A stretch of DNA of 64,000 bases, from the NCBI GenBank assembly GCA_033853925.1, contig JAWOLC010000001.1, positions 62,001 to 126,000 on the forward strand. The letters run 5' to 3'. This stretch comes from JANXPZ01 sp033853925 (GTDB taxonomy: Bacteria; Eisenbacteria; RBG-16-71-46). The stretch's first letter is position 1. Each line of letters opens with the position of its first letter. This document shows, piece by piece, positions 50,562 through 57,939 of this stretch. Under the pieces are notes generated by a model. That model did no database searches. It was not told where the DNA came from and worked only from the letters and a program-made list of their open reading frames with translations. A program made the position numbers and the translations under genes.

Positions 50562-50798
50562 ATGAACTGCCCGAAGGAAGGTTGCGGCGGTCCCCTGTAC
50601 CGGTTCCGCCCCAAGCACCTCGTGACCGCTTGTCACCGAGCGGACACGGGGGTCTTGCTCGAGCTGAGCGAGCATCAGTGGAAACAGGTGGGACTCCTGT
50701 GCGCCAGGTGCGGGTACATGGAGTTCTATGCCGAGGAGCCGACCGAGGTTCTGGAGGCCCCCGAGGGGTTTTTCGATAGCACCGAGCCCGAGGAGTAG
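50562..50798 (+). CDS. Small zinc-ribbon-like protein of the copper set
   Basis: 78 residues with GATGAACTGC start after AAAGGAGACC. CPKEGCGG at the start and LCARCGY in the second half give two Cys pairs that could form a zinc ribbon or metal site; ACHRADTGVLLELS lies between. The last 20 residues are very acidic. No family is recognised. It lies 24 bp after the YHS gene. Confidence 0.6.
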   Translation: MNCPKEGCGGPLYRFRPKHLVTACHRADTGVLLELSEHQWKQVGLLCARCGYMEFYAEEPTEVLEAPEGFFDSTEPEE

Positions 50799-50867
50799 CT
50801 AACGTCGCGCCGGCGAGGACCGCTCCGCCGGCGGAGTCGGGGGAGCGGTCCATCGGAGGAGGCCCAT

Positions 50868-51164
50868 ATGCAAGGTCTGCTGTCGTTCCTGCTCTTCGCC
50901 GTGTTCTTCTACCTCATGATGCGTTTCGGCTGCGGCGCTCACATGGTGCACGGTGGGCACGGCGGCCATGCGGGCTACGCCGGCCATGAAGAACACGGGG
51001 CGGATCCGGGCGCCACCGCCTCTGCCGCGAAGGACCCGGTCTGCGGGATGGAGGTCCCCTCCGGCGAGGGATACGCCAAGATGCATCAGGGTCGCCAGTA
51101 CCGGTTCTGCAGCCGGCGCTGCCTCGACGACTTCGAGGCGACGCCCGAACGCTACGTGGCGTAA
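50868..51164 (+). CDS. Membrane-anchored YHS-domain protein
   Basis: 98 residues. An N-terminal helix (LLSFLLFAVFFYLMMRF) is followed by a His/Gly-rich segment (HMVHGGHGGHAGYAGHEEHG) and then a YHS domain, DPVCGMEVPSGEGY to YRFCSRRCLDDFEATP. The His-rich stretch probably adds copper ligands. It may hold copper at the membrane near the ATPase encoded downstream. Confidence 0.8.
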   Translation: MQGLLSFLLFAVFFYLMMRFGCGAHMVHGGHGGHAGYAGHEEHGADPGATASAAKDPVCGMEVPSGEGYAKMHQGRQYRFCSRRCLDDFEATPERYVA

Positions 51165-51174
51165 GGAGATTCTC

Positions 51175-51444
51175 ATGAGGCGCACGATCTCGTTCTCCGC
51201 CTTCGGGCATGCCACCAGCATCTTCCTGGCGATCACCTTCGCATTGTGCGTCGGCTTCGATCTCCTGTTCCCGAAGCAGGCCATGTATCAGGCGTGGCGG
51301 AGCCTCCTGCCTGGATTCGAGTGGATCAGCTGGAAGAGCTTCCTGCTCGGCCTGGTCGAGAGCTATGGCTACGGCTGGTTCGTGACGCTCATCTGGATTC
51401 CGCTGTACAACGTGCTGGCGGTCAGGTCGGAGGGAGCAAGCTGA
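51175..51444 (+). CDS. DUF5676-type small membrane protein
   Basis: 89 residues, ATG 10 bp after the preceding stop and after TAAGGAGATTCTC. Two hydrophobic helices (SIFLAITFALCVGFDLLFP; WFVTLIWIPLYNVLAV) flank a loop with LPGFEWISWKSFLLGLVE. The pattern matches DUF5676 proteins, which accompany copper transport operons. Function unknown. Confidence 0.78.
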   Translation: MRRTISFSAFGHATSIFLAITFALCVGFDLLFPKQAMYQAWRSLLPGFEWISWKSFLLGLVESYGYGWFVTLIWIPLYNVLAVRSEGAS

Positions 51445-51502
51445 CCGCCGCGGCCGTGGAACTGGGCCGGAGAGGCCGCAGGTTCGAGCAGGCGAGGGCC
51501 AC

Positions 51503-53962
51503 ATGACGAGGGAACACAAGACGGTCGAGGCGCCAGAGCGGGCCATGCCGCGGTCCGTGAAGGATCCGGTGTGCGGTATGACGGTGGGCCTCGACAGCCC
51601 CCATCGCGCGAGCTATCGAGGAACCCCGTATCGCTTCTGCAGCCGAAGCTGCCAGGAGAAGTTCGAAGCCGCCCCCGAGGCCTATCTCTCACGCGAGGCC
51701 GGGCAGGCCGGCGCCGCCGCCGCAGCCCCTGCGAGCGGCGCCTACACCTGCCCGATGCACCCCGAGGTGCGTCAGCCGGGGCCGGGGACCTGCCCCAAGT
51801 GCGGGATGGCCCTGGAGCCCGTCACGCCGCCGGCACCAGAGGCCAAGGCGGAGTGGACCTGCCCCATGCATCCGCAGATCGTGCGGGATGCGCCGGGGAG
51901 CTGCCCGATCTGCGGCATGGCGCTCGAGCCGCGGACCGTGTCGCTGGAGGAGGAGCGGAATCCCGAGCTGGCGGACATGACCCGGCGCTTCTGGACGGCC
52001 GTGGCTCTCACCGCTCCCCTCGTCCTGCTGGCGATGGGGGACTACCTCCCCGGTGCCCCGGTCTCCCGCCTGCTGTCTCCCAACGTGCGCACCTGGGTCG
52101 AGCTGCTGCTGGCGACTCCGATCTGCCTCTGGGCGGCATGGCCATTCTACGTGCGCGCCGTGCAGTCGGTCAGGAACCGCAGCCTCAACATGTTCACCCT
52201 GATCGGGCTCGGCGTCTCGGTCGCGTACCTCTACAGCCTGGTCGCCGCTCTGCTCCCCGGTATCTTCCCCGCAGGGTTCCGGAACCCCGCGGGCGAGGTG
52301 GCGGTCTATTTCGAGGCGGCCGGAGTGATCGTGACCCTGATCCTCCTCGGGCAGGTGCTCGAATTGCGGGCGCGGAGCCAGACCAGCGCGGCCGTGAAGA
52401 AGCTGCTGGGCATGGCCGCCAAATCGGCTCGCCGGCTGCGGGACGACGGCGCCGAAGAGGACGTGCCCCTGGACGCCGTCCATGTCGGCGATCGGTTGCG
52501 CGTGCGCCCCGGCGAGAAGGTGCCGGTGGACGGCGTGGTGCTGGAGGGCTCCAGCTCGATCGACGAGTCCATGGTGTCGGGCGAGCCCATCCCGGTGGAG
52601 AAGGGCCCGGGCGACCGGGTCGTGGGGGCAACCCTGAACGGCACCGGCGCCCTGGTGATGAGGGCCGAGAAGGTGGGCGCCGACACGCTGCTCTCGCGCA
52701 TCGTGGCCATGGTGGCGGAGGCGCAGCGCAGCCGCGCGCCGATCCAGAAGCTCGCGGATGTCGTCTCCGGCTACTTCGTGCCCATCGTCGTGCTGGTCGC
52801 CGCCATCACTTTCGTCGTCTGGGCCGTGGTCGGGCCCGAGCCCCGCCTGGCCCATGCCCTCGTCAACGCGGTGGCGGTGCTGATCATCGCCTGCCCGTGC
52901 GCGCTCGGACTCGCGACGCCCATGTCCATCATGGTGGCGACCGGCCGCGGCGCCACCATGGGAGTGCTCTTCCGCAACGCCGAGGCGATCGAGACCCTGC
53001 GCAAGGTGGACACGCTGGTCGTGGACAAGACGGGCACCCTCACCGAAGGCAAGCCGCGGCTCGTCACGATCGCCGCCCTCGACGGGCAGGAGGAGAGGGC
53101 TGTGCTGCGGCTGGCCGCGGGGCTCGAGCGGGCGAGCGAGCACCCGCTCGCGGCCGCCATCGTCGCCGGCGCGCAGGCGAGGGGCGTCCCCGCCGCCGAG
53201 GTTTCCGATTTCGCGAGCGTCACCGGCAAGGGAGTCACGGGGAAGGTCGAGGGTCGCCGGGTGGCGCTCGGCAACCGCGCCCTCATGGATGGCCTGGGAG
53301 TCGCCCTGGGGGAGCAGTCCGCTGCGGCCGACCGGCTGCGGAGCGAGGGGGAGACGGTGATGTACCTCGCGGTGGAGGGACGGTTGGCCGGCCTGCTGGG
53401 CGTGGCCGACCCCATCAAGGAGAGCACTCCCGAGGCCATTCGCGCCCTGCATCGCGAGAAGCTCCGCATCGTCATGCTGACAGGCGACAGCCGGGCGACG
53501 GCTGAAGCCGTGGCGCGCCGGCTGGAGATCGACGAGATCGTGGCCGAGGTGCTCCCCGACCAGAAGGTGGACGTCGTGCGGCGTCTCCAGGGGGAGAAGC
53601 GCTTCGTCGCCATGGCCGGGGACGGGATCAACGACGCTCCGGCGCTCGCCCAGGCCCAGGTCGGCATCGCCATGGGGACGGGCACCGACGTCGCGATGGA
53701 GAGCGCACCCGTGACCCTGGTGAAGGGTGACCTGCGGGGCATCGTCCGCGCTCGGGCGCTGAGCCGCCGGACGATGCTCAACATCAAGCAGAACCTGTTC
53801 TTCGCGTTCGTCTACAACACGCTGGGCGTTCCGATCGCCTCGGGCGTCCTCTACCCGGCCTTCGGGCTGCTTCTCAGTCCCGTGATCGCCGCGGCGGCGA
53901 TGAGCTTCAGCTCGGTCTCGGTCGTGGGGAACGCGCTGCGTCTCAGGCGGGCCGCGGTTTGA
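51503..53962 (+). CDS. copA: Cu(I)-type P1B ATPase with YHS and two heavy-metal-binding modules
   Basis: 819 residues. Instead of the usual HMA domain, the N-terminus has a YHS domain (20-62: DPVCGMTVG, FCSRSCQEKF) and two short metal-binding modules (81-106 and 118-143: TCPMHPxx...CPKCGMAL). Then come TM helices, TGES-like SGEP, the metal-gate CPC motif in IIACPCALGLATP (about residue 463), the phosphorylation site DKTGTLTEGKP (near 508), SEHPLAAAIV, GDGINDAPAL (near 706), and MSFSSVSVVGNALR in the last helix, which fits Cu(I) selectivity. It exports Cu(I) from the cytoplasm using ATP. The gene is the centre of the operon. Confidence 0.92.
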   Translation: MTREHKTVEAPERAMPRSVKDPVCGMTVGLDSPHRASYRGTPYRFCSRSCQEKFEAAPEAYLSREAGQAGAAAAAPASGAYTCPMHPEVRQPGPGTCPKCGMALEPVTPPAPEAKAEWTCPMHPQIVRDAPGSCPICGMALEPRTVSLEEERNPELADMTRRFWTAVALTAPLVLLAMGDYLPGAPVSRLLSPNVRTWVELLLATPICLWAAWPFYVRAVQSVRNRSLNMFTLIGLGVSVAYLYSLVAALLPGIFPAGFRNPAGEVAVYFEAAGVIVTLILLGQVLELRARSQTSAAVKKLLGMAAKSARRLRDDGAEEDVPLDAVHVGDRLRVRPGEKVPVDGVVLEGSSSIDESMVSGEPIPVEKGPGDRVVGATLNGTGALVMRAEKVGADTLLSRIVAMVAEAQRSRAPIQKLADVVSGYFVPIVVLVAAITFVVWAVVGPEPRLAHALVNAVAVLIIACPCALGLATPMSIMVATGRGATMGVLFRNAEAIETLRKVDTLVVDKTGTLTEGKPRLVTIAALDGQEERAVLRLAAGLERASEHPLAAAIVAGAQARGVPAAEVSDFASVTGKGVTGKVEGRRVALGNRALMDGLGVALGEQSAAADRLRSEGETVMYLAVEGRLAGLLGVADPIKESTPEAIRALHREKLRIVMLTGDSRATAEAVARRLEIDEIVAEVLPDQKVDVVRRLQGEKRFVAMAGDGINDAPALAQAQVGIAMGTGTDVAMESAPVTLVKGDLRGIVRARALSRRTMLNIKQNLFFAFVYNTLGVPIASGVLYPAFGLLLSPVIAAAAMSFSSVSVVGNALRLRRAAV

Positions 53963-53969
53963 GCCCGCC
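53946..53969 (+). terminator. Hairpin spanning the copA stop
   Basis: GGCGGGC (53946-53952) pairs with GCCCGCC (53963-53969) around a 10-nt loop, overlapping the stop codon region at 53960-53962. There is no T-tract, so it may be a stabiliser more than a terminator. Confidence 0.35.
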
Positions 53970-53990
53970 CGGCAAGGGATTTGCACGATT

Positions 53991-54019
53991 TCTCGGGCCG
54001 TCTCGGCATGTCTTGTGAT
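53991..54019 (+). promoter_or_regulatory. Putative promoter for the CopL-like gene
   Basis: TTGCAC (53991-53996), a 17-bp spacer and TGTGAT (54014-54019) form a plausible promoter in the AT-richest part of this region, 45 bp before the next start codon. Confidence 0.4.
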
Positions 54020-54064
54020 AGCATTCGCCAAGAGTAGGAGTGACGGATTCGGTCGGGAGAGCCG

Positions 54065-54457
54065 ATGGATCGCATGAAGCTCGCAGGCATGGTGCTGGCC
54101 GCGCTGCTGGTGCTGGCATCGCCGTTCCAGCAGGCGCAGTGCGCCTGCATGGCGGCGAGCCACGCGTCGGCGCCCATGTCCGCGTGTCACGAGGGGTGCT
54201 GCGAATCCGCCGCTGCCCCTCAGTGCGGCCACGAGAGCCACTCCTGTCAGCATCTGGCCATCCGCGACTTGCCGGTCGTTCCCGCGCTTTCCGTCGCCGT
54301 TCAGCCGGTGGTGGCGTACGCGGCACTCCCGGCGACCCAACTCGTCGAGCCCAGCTCCGCCACGCCGGAGATCATCCCGGCGCTCGACGTCGGGAGTCCT
54401 CCACTCCCGGTCGATGTCGGCGCGCACGACCTGCGCGCGCCGCCGCTCTCCTTCTAG
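54065..54457 (+). CDS. Small exported Cys/His protein (CopL/DUF2946-like)
   Basis: 130 residues. A signal peptide (MVLAALLVLASPFQQAQC) is followed by a Cys/His-rich segment (CACMAASH, HEGCCESAAAPQCGHESHSCQH, about 25-60), then a Pro/Val-rich linker and the end LRAPPLSF. Cys and His density suits Cu(I) binding in the periplasm. It resembles the protein at 48283 in layout. Family similarity is by eye only. Confidence 0.55.
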   Translation: MDRMKLAGMVLAALLVLASPFQQAQCACMAASHASAPMSACHEGCCESAAAPQCGHESHSCQHLAIRDLPVVPALSVAVQPVVAYAALPATQLVEPSSATPEIIPALDVGSPPLPVDVGAHDLRAPPLSF

Positions 54458-54475
54458 CTCGCCCGTAGAGCACCT

Positions 54476-54503
54476 CGAAGCGCACGCACGTCGTGCGTCT
54501 TCG
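54476..54503 (+). terminator. Hairpin after the CopL-like gene
   Basis: CGAAG (54476-54480) and ACGCACG (54484-54490) pair with CGTGCGT and CTTCG (54492-54503), leaving a 3-nt bulge and a 1-nt centre. It lies 18 bp after the stop. Confidence 0.4.
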
Positions 54504-54616
54504 GCGGCCGACTGCACCCGGCCCCGTCCTTGGCGGATCCCCGGGCGCCAGTCCCGTGGAGCGTTCCGCCTGCACCTGGGGGATTCCAGTCCCCGACGAC
54601 GCGGGTACCCGTGTCT

Positions 54617-54632
54617 TGGCTCGTCCGAGCCA
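54617..54632 (+). promoter_or_regulatory. Inverted repeat beside the cupredoxin ribosome-binding site
   Basis: TGGCTCG and CGAGCCA are perfect inverted copies with a 2-bp gap, ending directly before the Shine-Dalgarno AGAGGAGAG and 15 bp before the ATG. It could be an operator, or a hairpin that modulates translation. Confidence 0.4.
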
Positions 54633-54646
54633 GAGGAGAGAAGACC

Positions 54647-54997
54647 ATGAAGCGCTTTGTCGGCAGCCTCGTCCTTGCCGTGATGCTCGTGAGTGCCCTC
54701 ACGCCCGCCCACGCGGCCGCACCCAAGGTGCGCGAGCAGCGGATCCCCATCGCCGTCACGAAGAACGGCTTCGAGCCGACGGCCGTCGTCCTGAAGGCCG
54801 GCCAGCCGGTCGTCCTCGTGGTCACGCGGAAGGTCGAGCGCACCTGCGTGACCGACATCGTGCTCAAGGACTACGGGATCAAGAAGGCACTGCCGCTGAA
54901 CCGACCCGTCGAGGTCCGTTTCACTCCGCGCAAGGCCGGCACGATCCGCTATGCCTGCGCCATGGACATGGTCGCGGGCAAGCTCGTCGTCGAGTAG
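54647..54997 (+). CDS. Exported cupredoxin-like protein
   Basis: 116 residues, ATG at 54647 after AGAGGAGAG. Signal peptide 1-24 (cleavage at AHA/AAP). The mature part is a single cupredoxin-fold domain (PIAVTKNGFEPTAVVLKAGQPV; RTCVTDIVL; FTPRKAGTIRYACAMDM), with Cys and Met in positions that could bind Cu. It is of the EfeO/cupredoxin_1 type and probably carries copper in the periplasm to the CusABC complex encoded next. Confidence 0.8.
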   Translation: MKRFVGSLVLAVMLVSALTPAHAAAPKVREQRIPIAVTKNGFEPTAVVLKAGQPVVLVVTRKVERTCVTDIVLKDYGIKKALPLNRPVEVRFTPRKAGTIRYACAMDMVAGKLVVE

Positions 54998-55010
54998 CCA
55001 GGGAGACGCG

Positions 55011-56462
55011 ATGAGCTTCTTCCCCTCGCCTGGGCGCTGGAACCGCCGGATCCTGGCGCCGGCTGCAGCGCTCGTGGCTCTCACCGCCGGAGTCGCGCTC
55101 GCCCAGCCGGCAAGCCCCGCGCCCCTCGGGGCCGGGCTCGCCGGGGATTCCCTGCTCGCGAGCCTGGTCCACGAGGCCCTCGCCAATCGCCCCGAGCTGG
55201 CACAAGCGCAGGCAACGGCGAAGGCGGAACGCGCCCGTGTGCCCCAAGCCGGCGCCCTTCCCGATCCCGTCGTCTCCCTCGGAGTTCAGAACGACGGCTT
55301 CAACGGTCTCCAGGTCGGCAAGATGGAGACGAGCTGGTGGTCCCTCTCGGCGGCCGAGACGTTCCCGTGGGTCGGCAAGCGCGGCCTGCGCGCGCGGGCG
55401 CAGACGTTCGGGGCCCGCCAGGCCGAGGCCGACCTGGCGCGGGCACGCCTCTCCGTCCAAGCCGAGGTCGAGCGCGCGTACCTGGACCTGCTCCTCGTGC
55501 GCGACCAGCTCCAGATCCTGGACAGGCTCGAGACGCTCTGGATCCAGGCAGAGGGCCAAGCGCGGACTCGCTACGAAGCCGGGGAGGGCGCCCAATCGGA
55601 CGTCTTGCGGGCGCAGCTCGAGCGCTCCCGCCTCCAGCAGCAGCGCTGGGCTCTCGTGGCGGAGGAGAGGCGGCGCGTGGCCGTCCTCGATCGAACGGTG
55701 GGTCGGCCGCTCGATCGCCCGCTCGCGACACGGCTCTCGCTGGGTCGGGTCGCCGATCCCGTGCTTCCCGATTCCGCGCAGGCCGAGGCCGATGCCGACG
55801 CCCACAGTCCCGAGCTGCAGAAGGCCCGCCTCGGCGTCGAACAATCGAGCGCCCTCGTCTCCCTTGCCCGCAAGGACTACTTCCCGGATCTGACGGTGAG
55901 CGCCGGCGTGATGCCCCGTGGCGGGGAGTTCGAGCCCATGTGGCAGGCGGGGGTGTCGCTGCCGATCCCGCTCTGGGCCGGCAGCAAGCAGACGCGGGCC
56001 GTCAGCGAATCCCGGTCGCGGGACGAGGCGGCGCGAAGCAGCGCCGAGACGGTACGGCGGCTCCTGCGCCAGCGGCTGGAGGAGCGCCGCGCGACGCTCG
56101 CGGCGCTGCTCGAGACGAACCGGCTCTATCGCTCGGGGCTGCTCGTCCAATCGGAGGCCACGGTCTCGAGCGCGATGGCGCAGTACCAGGTCGGCAAGGT
56201 GCCCTTCGCCTCGGTGCTCGAAGCCCTGAGCGGCTACCTGACGGACCTCGGCGGCTACTACGAATCCGTGGCCGAGGCCCAGCGCGTCGACATCGCCCAA
56301 CGCGAGCTGAGCCTCGATCCGGTCCCCGGCCTCGCCCTGGGCGGCATGGGAGGCACCTCCATGCCCGGCAGCAGCGGCATGGCCCCAGCGTCCGCACCGG
56401 CGGTCGGCTCACCGGCCGCGCCGGCCGCAGGATCCACTTCGACCGCCATGCCGCGGATGTAG
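55011..56462 (+). CDS. TolC-family outer-membrane channel (CusC-like)
   Basis: 483 residues, ATG at 55011 with CAGGGAGACGCG upstream. After a signal peptide (1-32), two alternating helix/strand halves follow the TolC pattern: LVHEALANRPELAQAQA, PDPVVSLGVQNDG, and the second half from about 230 (ELQKARLGVEQSSALVSLARKD). The C-terminal Ala/Ser/Met-rich tail (MGGMGGTSMPGSS...) is added to the fold and may bind copper or be disordered. It forms the outer exit duct for the CusBA pump and lies 13 bp before cusB. Confidence 0.85.
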   Translation: MSFFPSPGRWNRRILAPAAALVALTAGVALAQPASPAPLGAGLAGDSLLASLVHEALANRPELAQAQATAKAERARVPQAGALPDPVVSLGVQNDGFNGLQVGKMETSWWSLSAAETFPWVGKRGLRARAQTFGARQAEADLARARLSVQAEVERAYLDLLLVRDQLQILDRLETLWIQAEGQARTRYEAGEGAQSDVLRAQLERSRLQQQRWALVAEERRRVAVLDRTVGRPLDRPLATRLSLGRVADPVLPDSAQAEADADAHSPELQKARLGVEQSSALVSLARKDYFPDLTVSAGVMPRGGEFEPMWQAGVSLPIPLWAGSKQTRAVSESRSRDEAARSSAETVRRLLRQRLEERRATLAALLETNRLYRSGLLVQSEATVSSAMAQYQVGKVPFASVLEALSGYLTDLGGYYESVAEAQRVDIAQRELSLDPVPGLALGGMGGTSMPGSSGMAPASAPAVGSPAAPAAGSTSTAMPRM

Positions 56463-56475
56463 CCCGGAGGAAGAC

Positions 56476-57939
56476 GTGAACAGCGAAGCGAACGAACACG
56501 AAACGAAGGCCGCAGGGAAGTTTCGCGGGACCGCGGCCGGTCGCTTGGGTCTGGCCGGCCTGCTCGTGATCGCCGGTGTGGTTCTCGGCGGGAGCGCGAC
56601 CTGGCTCGGGATGCACGGGACAAGCGGCACGCAGGCGCCGCTTTCCGCCGCCGCCGCGAAGCCGCTCTACCAGTGCCCGATGCATCCGACGATCACGTCG
56701 GACCATCCCGGCGACTGCCCCGTCTGCGGCATGAAGCTGGTCCAGGTCAAGAAGCAGGGCGGCGCCGCCGACCCTGCGCCGGCGCCCGGCGCGCGCAAGA
56801 TCCTCTTCTACCGCTCGCCCATGGACCCGAAGCAGACCTCGCCCACCTTTCGCAAGGACGAGATGGGGATGGACTACCTCCCGGTCTACGAGGACGAGGC
56901 GGCGGGCGCCGGGCCGGCCGTCAGCGGCCTCGCCACGGTGACGATCGACCCCGCGCGACAGCAGCTCATCGGCCTGCAGACGGTCCCCGTGGGTCGCGGC
57001 TCGATCTCGGGGAGCTGGCGGACGGTCGGCCGCGTCGAGGTCGACCCGACGCGGGTCCGCAAGACCAACATCAAGGTGGAGGGCTACGTCGAGCGGCTTT
57101 TCGTGGACTTCGTGGGCAGGCCCGTCCGGCGCGGGCAGCCGCTGTTCTCCCTCTACAGCCCCTCGCTGCTCGCGGCCGAGAACGAGTACGTCCTCGCCCT
57201 GCAGACGCGGGACGCACTCGCCAAGGCCGGGTCGGCAGACAACAGCGGGGTGGCGCTCGTCCAGGCCGCGCGGCGAAAGCTCGAGCTGTGGGACGTCCCG
57301 GCCGCCGAGATCCAGCGCCTGGAGCAGACGCGTCAGCCGTCGCGCACGCTCACGTTCCTCTCCCCGATCAGCGGCGTCGTCACCGCCAAGAACGTGGTGC
57401 AGGGGTCGCGCGTCAACGCGGGGGACACGCCCTTCGAGATCACCGCTCTCGACGAGGTCTGGATCATGGCGGACGCGTACGAGCAGGACCTCGCCCAGGT
57501 CCACGTCGGCATGCCCGCCGCCCTGACGCTCAAGGCGTACCCCGGTCGCACCTTCCGGGGGAAGGTCGCCTTCATCGATCCCCTGCTCGACCCGGCGACC
57601 CGCACCGCGAAGGTGCACATGCACTTCTCCAACCCGGGCGGGGAGCTGAAGCCGGAGATGTACGGGGAGGTCGTCCTCGAAGGCCGCGAGCGCGAGGGCC
57701 TGCGCGTTCCCGCTGACGCCGTCGTCCACTCCGGCACCAAGGACGTCGTCTTCATCGCCCTCGGCGAGGGCAGGTTCCTGCCCCGTGAGGTGCGGCTCGG
57801 CGCCAGGAACGGTGACCAGGTCGAAGTGAGGAGCGGCCTCGAGGCGGACCAGCAGGTCGTGACGCGGGCCAACTTCCTCGTGGACTCGGAGTCGCAGCTG
57901 CGCGCGTCCCTGGCTGCCATGACGGGGAAGCAGCCATGA
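56476..57939 (+). CDS. cusB: CusB-like periplasmic adaptor with heavy-metal-binding module
   Basis: 487 residues, GTG start after CGGAGGAAGAC. N-terminal membrane helix 22-45. A 25-residue metal-binding module is at 65-87 (QCPMHPTITS...CPVCGMKL). The CusB-type segment FYRSPMDP...DEMGMDYLPVY follows. The lipoyl/barrel-sandwich, alpha-hairpin and membrane-proximal beta-barrel of RND adaptors fill the rest (TVGRVEVDPTRV, SPISGVVTAKNV, GMPAALTLKAYPG). Met residues in the start segment hold Cu(I) for transfer to CusA. Confidence 0.88.
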   Translation: MNSEANEHETKAAGKFRGTAAGRLGLAGLLVIAGVVLGGSATWLGMHGTSGTQAPLSAAAAKPLYQCPMHPTITSDHPGDCPVCGMKLVQVKKQGGAADPAPAPGARKILFYRSPMDPKQTSPTFRKDEMGMDYLPVYEDEAAGAGPAVSGLATVTIDPARQQLIGLQTVPVGRGSISGSWRTVGRVEVDPTRVRKTNIKVEGYVERLFVDFVGRPVRRGQPLFSLYSPSLLAAENEYVLALQTRDALAKAGSADNSGVALVQAARRKLELWDVPAAEIQRLEQTRQPSRTLTFLSPISGVVTAKNVVQGSRVNAGDTPFEITALDEVWIMADAYEQDLAQVHVGMPAALTLKAYPGRTFRGKVAFIDPLLDPATRTAKVHMHFSNPGGELKPEMYGEVVLEGREREGLRVPADAVVHSGTKDVVFIALGEGRFLPREVRLGARNGDQVEVRSGLEADQQVVTRANFLVDSESQLRASLAAMTGKQP

